From NCBI RefSeq assembly GCF_030445035.2, contig NC_080694.1, positions 69,579,147-69,643,146 on the forward strand: a stretch of 64,000 nucleotides of DNA. Reading direction: 5' to 3'. This document shows, one piece after another, positions 59,356-64,000 of the stretch (positions within the stretch are counted from its first letter, which is position 1; each line of letters opens with the position of its first letter). The DNA comes from Dasypus novemcinctus. Taxonomy: Eukaryota > Chordata > Mammalia > Cingulata > Dasypodidae. The position numbers and the translations under genes are program-made. The notes under the pieces were generated by a model. The model saw only the letters and a program-made list of their open reading frames with translations, was not told where the DNA came from and searched no databases.

Positions 59356-59859
59356 CTTTTGAAAAGGATTTAAGAATGGAAGATAAGAGAATAGAAGGTG
59401 TTAAAATTTAAAAATGTTAATGCAAGATATATGTCTTTGAACTGAAGAATTGTTTTTTCAGACAAGGAAGCACTAAAACTCAAGAGATAACAATTGGAAA
59501 AAAGTCACTTGTGAAATCCCAGTATAAACTCTGAGCTCCAAGGATAAAAAGCAAAACTACAAGTCCCCAGAGATGGGAAACAGGTTGCCTGAAAATAAGG
59601 AAAATCACAGTGGCACTGGACTGCAATTCTGATTCAGTACATGCCTTTCCACAAATTATTCCTGAGAGCCTTTTAGAAAAGTTGTTCTCAAACAAAGCAA
59701 AAACCTGGATATAAGAACAGGAAGTTCAAGGAGTGTGGGAGTTTGGTGATAAAATAAACCAGTCAAATATGTGAGTTAATAAATAAGTATAGTAAGATAT
59801 TTCTATATAAATGTTTTAAACTAATCAAACTACAAATCAAAAAACACTGGACTATACTT

Positions 59860-60095
59860 AACAGCAACACTGTATTAATGTCAAAGATGTACAGTATGGA
59901 GAAAATATACCAAATATATGCTAAGGACCATAGTTAGTGGTAAGAGTCGGGTGGTATTATCTCATGGTCTGTAGCAGATGTTTCACAGCAATATAGCGTG
60001 TTTGGTGGATGGTGTTGTATGGGAATTCCACAGCTGAGCATGATTGTTTTATAAGTTTGCAAGTTCTCTACTAAAATTTTATTTAAAAAATGAAA
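59860..60095 (+). mobile_element. L1 3' end, older subfamily
   Basis: ACCAAATATATGCTAAGGAC, CATAGTTAGTGGTAAGAG and TGATTGTTTTATAAGTTTGC match the block at 23177-23350, in the same orientation, ending in an A-rich tail. Confidence 0.6.
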
Positions 60096-60099
60096 CCAT

Positions 60100-60779
60100 A
60101 GACAAGCATGAGAATTAGGAAAGAATGAATAAAAAATGTTGAGCGTGCAAATATTCTTAGAAAAGAAGATATATATTGGGTCAAATTACAATTTGAGAGT
60201 TAATCTCAGTAAATTAGATATAGGCTATTTGGTGTGTACATCATAAGAAACAATGAATCTCAACCATTTGGCAATATTCAAGGCAGGAAAAAATACAGGA
60301 ATGTGTTTTTTAAAAAAAGGGTAAATTTAAAAACTAGTAGTGAATAAAAATGTCATCAATTAATTAAAGGGTGGTTTTTACACATTAAAGAAAAAACTCA
60401 ATGTAGACTTAAAAACAAGAATACAATACTTAAAAGAGATACAAATAACATAAATACATGAAATAAATTGCCAAATTTATAAACACTAAAAGAAATGAGT
60501 AAAAAGTAGAACTCGAGGCAGGAATACTGAACAATAAAAAGATGAAGTGTTTTAATTGGCAAAAGGTGCTAATCATTAAGTTAACATTAGCAATTACAAA
60601 CCTTTATTCATAAAAATTATAATAGAAATGTATAAAGATGAAACTATCAGAGATATACAATTAATATGGCACGGGAATCATAGTATGGTAATATATTTCT
60701 TTCAGAAAGTAAAGATTAAAGAATAGGTGAGAGGAAAATAGTTATATACAATATATACATACATATATGTAGATATAGC
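60100..60779. other. Unassigned AT-rich stretch
   Basis: Nothing recognised with confidence. Confidence 0.4.
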
Positions 60780-62760
60780 TCAAAATAATGAAGGGATATC
60801 TCATGTTTGTGGATTTGGAGACAATGTTAAGATGGCAGTTCCATCCAAAGCAATCTATAAATTCAAAGCTATTCCTATCAATATTCCATTGACTTTCCTT
60901 GACAGAAATGGAAAATCTTATATTCAAATTGGAAGAGGCCCTAAATAGTGAAAACAAAATTGGAAAAGAAGAATGATGTTTAAGAACCACGCTTCCTGAT
61001 CACAAAACTTATTACAAATCTACAGTGATAACATAAGTGTGGTATAGGCATCAAGCTAGATATTTAGGCCAATGAAATAGAACTTAGAGTGCAGAAGTAA
61101 ACCAGTATTGCCAATTCATAATTTATATTTGACATAGATTCTAGAGACCACCCAATAGGGAAAGAATAGTGACTTCAATAAACGTTGCTGGGAAAACTAA
61201 ATATCCACTTGTAAAAGACAAAATTTCACCCTTTCTTCACACCATATACAAATATTAACTCAAAAGGGGTCAACAATATAAATGTAAGAGTGAAAATGAT
61301 AAAACTCTTAGAAGAAAACATGGGGGGAATCTTAAAGACCTTGAGTTGGAGAAAGGAATCTCAGAAATGACACCAGGAGAAAAAGCAACCAAAGAAAAAA
61401 TAAACGGGGCTTCATCAAAATTCAAAGACGTGCATCAAAGGACATTATTAAGGAAGCGAAAAGACAACTTACTGAATGGAAGTAATTATTTTGAAATCAT
61501 ATCTGACAAGATTCTATTATTCTGAACATGGTATATAAAGAATTCCTACAATTCAGCAATAAAAAGACAAAAAATATCCCCAATTAAAAATGAACGAAGG
61601 TCTTTATGGTTATTTCTCCCAAGAAGGTATATAAATGGTCAAAGGCACCTGAAAAGATGTTCAACACCATTATTGTTAGGGAATTGTAACTCAAACCCAC
61701 AACAAAAGACCAGTTTCCACCCACCACGAAGCTATAATAATAAAAACAATGGCTAATAAGTGTTGGCGAGGATGTGGAGAAATTGGAGTTACTGACATTG
61801 CCAGTAGGAAGGAAAAGAGTGGCAGTCAAGCAGAATTACTGTAAATTTGCTACCCAGCACTTTGGAGGACAGGCTCCGGCACACAGACTTGATTGGCAAA
61901 CGAAGGCTTTATTTCTCATCCAGCACTAAGGGTCCTGTAGGACAGGGAAAGAGGTCGCATCGTCTCCATCTCCAGGGTAGCCCCACTGCTCAGGTCAGAG
62001 GAGGGTGGCAGCTCCCTCGCCCACTTCACAGTGGACAGGAGAGAGAAATCTGTGCTGCCCAGGACGGGCATCTACACAGCCCAGGAGAGGGTCCTCCACC
62101 AGAGTGCCTGCCTGGTAAGTAGCGGGCTCTGCTTGTTCCGGGTTCAGGGTTCAGCTACAGTCTGGCTGTCCCGTTAGACCTAATGGCTTTCTGGGGGCTC
62201 CAAAATGGAAACATGTTGAAACATCTGCACCTGAAGAAGAGGAGGGGGTAGTCAAGGGCTGCAAGATGGACGCTGAGCAGGTCACTGTATCCCCAGCAAC
62301 TCAGCAATGCCTCCCTTATCTACATACTTCCCCAAATTAGAAGCATGTGTTCAAATAGATGCTGTGCACAAATGTTCCTAGCGGCACCATTCACAATAGC
62401 CAAGAGGTGGAAACGATTGAAATGCCCATCAATGGATGAATGGTTGGACAAAATGTGGTACATATGCATAATGGAGCGTTAATCAGTCAAGAAAAGGGTC
62501 GAAATACTGATATATGCTGCAACCTGGATGAGCCTGAAGAACGTAGTTCTAAGTGACAAAAGCCAGACACAAAAGGTCCTATACTGTATTAGTCCATTTT
62601 ATGGAATATTAGCATAGGTAAAACCAAAATTATAGAATGTAGATTGGGCATTGCCAGGGCTTGGGGAGGGGAGAAAGGGGACTGATGGCTTAAAGGCTAA
62701 TACTTTCTTTGGGGGTCATGAAAATGTTTCCGAACTTGGTAGAAGTGGTGAATATATGTA
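60780..62760 (+). mobile_element. Old L1, ORF2 C-terminus and 3' UTR, split by an LTR
   Basis: AAGATGGCAGTTCCATCCAA, CTTATTACAAATCTACAGTG, ACTCTTAGAAGAAAACATGG, CATCAAAGGACATTATTAAG and, after the LTR, CATTCACAATAGCCAAGAGG are successive conserved L1 ORF2 stretches in plus orientation. From about 62530 a short 3' UTR follows (GGCATTGCCAGGGCTTGGGG, TCATGAAAATGTTTCCGAAC) of the ancient L1M type, quite unlike the long 3' UTR of L1 'A' and 'B'. The frame is broken throughout. Confidence 0.8.
61841..62334 (-). mobile_element. Solo LTR in old L1, 4-bp target duplication
   Basis: A 494-bp block between TACT (61837-61840) and TACT (62335-62338). On the minus strand it starts TGTAGATAAGGG and ends CAAATTTAC, with AATAAA followed by a short R/U5 (GCCTTCGTTTGCC). 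The 4-bp duplication suggests class I; one terminal base appears lost. It breaks ORF2 sequence and no viral genes are attached. Confidence 0.65.
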
Positions 62761-62941
62761 GACCATTGACCAGGAGGTGCAGTGGTGCTCAGAGATGTAT
62801 TCACCAAACGCAATGAATGTCTCATGATGATTGGGGAGGTTTTGTTATGGGGGGAGGAGTGGGGTGAGAGGAGTGGGGGGTATATGGGGACCTCATATTT
62901 CTTGAATGTAACTTTAAAAAATAAAGACAAAAATAAAATAA
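62761..62941 (+). mobile_element. Young L1 3' end, 5'-truncated
   Basis: GTGCTCAGAGATGTATTCAC, CATGATGATTGGGGAGG and GGGGACCTCATATTTCTTGA, then an A-rich tail. Target duplication ATATGTA at about 62754-62760 and 62943-62949. It sits at the 3' edge of the older L1. Confidence 0.75.
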
Positions 62942-62949
62942 AATATGTA

Positions 62950-63425
62950 ACAATAAATTTTACAAAAAAAAACGACAAATGAAGAAAAGCATTGAATTTA
63001 TAGTAGATAAATGCAATGTTTACCTTCCCATTAAATGCTGCTTTAACTTAATTCTAAAAAAAAAAAAGTCTTCCAAAAAAGGGATTTTAAATCTACTATC
63101 TTGCTATTAAAGAAAATAAACTTTTTCCAACTGGTCTTTGTTCCTTTTCCTCTCTATTTGCCTTCTGTTTAAATATATCTAAACACTCAAATTAAAAGGC
63201 AGAGTTTGCTAGACTCAATAACAAGCAGTGCTAACTACATACTGTCTACTAGAGAAGGAAGTAAATAAAACATGAAGGAAAGTTAAAAGTTAAATGATGG
63301 AATAGGATACATACCATGCAAATACTGTTCATAAGAAAGCCAATCAGAGTAGACATAGTGGGTTTTAGGAAAAGGAATATCACCAAGGGAAAATAGTCAC
63401 ATTTCATAATGATAAATACATCAAT
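62950..63425. other. Unassigned AT-rich stretch
   Basis: Nothing recognised. Confidence 0.4.
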
Positions 63426-63429
63426 TCAA

Positions 63430-64000
63430 TAAAAAGACATAATCTTAATAATGCATGCCCCTAATGACAGTACTTCTCAATACCTAACACAAAAACTGAC
63501 AAATTGAAAGAAGAAATGAAGAAATGCATAATTACATTTGGATAGTTCCACACAACTCTGTTAGTAACTGAAAGAAAGAAGAGAGAAAAGCACTAAAAAT
63601 ATGGAATACTGACCAATATTACCAAGAAAATTGATCTAAGTGGCACTTATAGCACATACCATTCATAATAGCATAAAAAAAGTTTGCAAGTACACACAGA
63701 GGATATTGAGAAGTAGACCTTATGCTGGGTCATAAAACAAGTTTTCTCAAGAAATTTCAAAGGATTGAAATGATACATACCATGATTCTGACCTCAATAG
63801 AATTAAAATAGATATCATAAATAGAAAAATAACTGGTAAATACTCAAATATTTTGAAATAGAATACTTTTCTATGGAATCTATAAGTCAAAGAAAAAACA
63901 AACAAATTAGAAAATAGTTGTAACTGAGAAAATAGTGAAAGCACATGTATCAACATTTGTGAGATGCTTCTACAATAATACTTGGAAAATCATAGCTTTA
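63430..64000 (+). mobile_element. Ancient L1 ORF2 fragment, runs off the right edge
   Basis: TGGGTCATAAAACAAGTTTT, TTTCAAAGGATTGAAATGAT, CAACATTTGTGAGATGCTTC and the final AATCATAGCTTTA follow the well-known ancient L1 ORF2 passage between the endonuclease and the reverse transcriptase. Stops are frequent. Confidence 0.7.

Noticed and set aside
1..64000. A novel multi-gene system
   Set aside because: All supportable coding sequence is OR or L1. No set of linked unfamiliar genes is visible on either strand.

Overview
The window is nuclear DNA from a placental mammal and almost certainly from an armadillo-type xenarthran. The strongest sign is the interspersed repeats. There are several copies of a tRNA-headed SINE that matches the DAS family of the nine-banded armadillo (Dasypus), together with a distinctive L1 lineage, MIR relics and MaLR-like LTRs. 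The only host genes I can support are class II olfactory receptors (ORs) of family 2, in the style of the OR2 clusters. There are no prokaryotic operons, CRISPR arrays or phage genes.

Layout. 1-534 (minus strand): an intact but edge-truncated OR2 gene. 0.5-8.3 kb: mostly unassigned AT-rich DNA with an old L1 piece, a small SINE and a 58-bp inverted repeat. 8.3-15.3 kb: a 5'-truncated antisense L1, split by two related solo LTRs, a DAS SINE and a further L1 fragment that carries its own solo LTR. 19.4-20.2 kb (plus strand): an OR2 pseudogene lacking its last two membrane helices. 20.4-21.7 kb: an L1 3' end. 24.4-24.9 kb: a MaLR-like LTR. 26.6-36.3 kb: one full-length antisense L1 of about 9.7 kb flanked by a target-site duplication, with an unusually long 3' UTR of about 3 kb. 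36.8-46 kb: DAS SINEs, a SINE-L1 chimera and an older antisense L1. 52.5-53.6 kb (plus strand): a third OR2 locus, nearly complete but broken by frameshifts and stops. 54-64 kb: L1 3' ends, a MaLR-like LTR, microsatellites, and a plus-strand old L1 containing a solo LTR.

Nothing here forms a multi-gene pathway. The region reads as a decaying OR cluster filled with retrotransposons. The items most worth a second look are the architecture of the 9.7-kb L1, an approximately 95-120-codon reading frame that recurs in several copies of its 3' end, and a DAS-L1 chimeric insertion that appears to have landed as one unit. All family assignments come from reading the sequence and from memory of the families. 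No database search was run.
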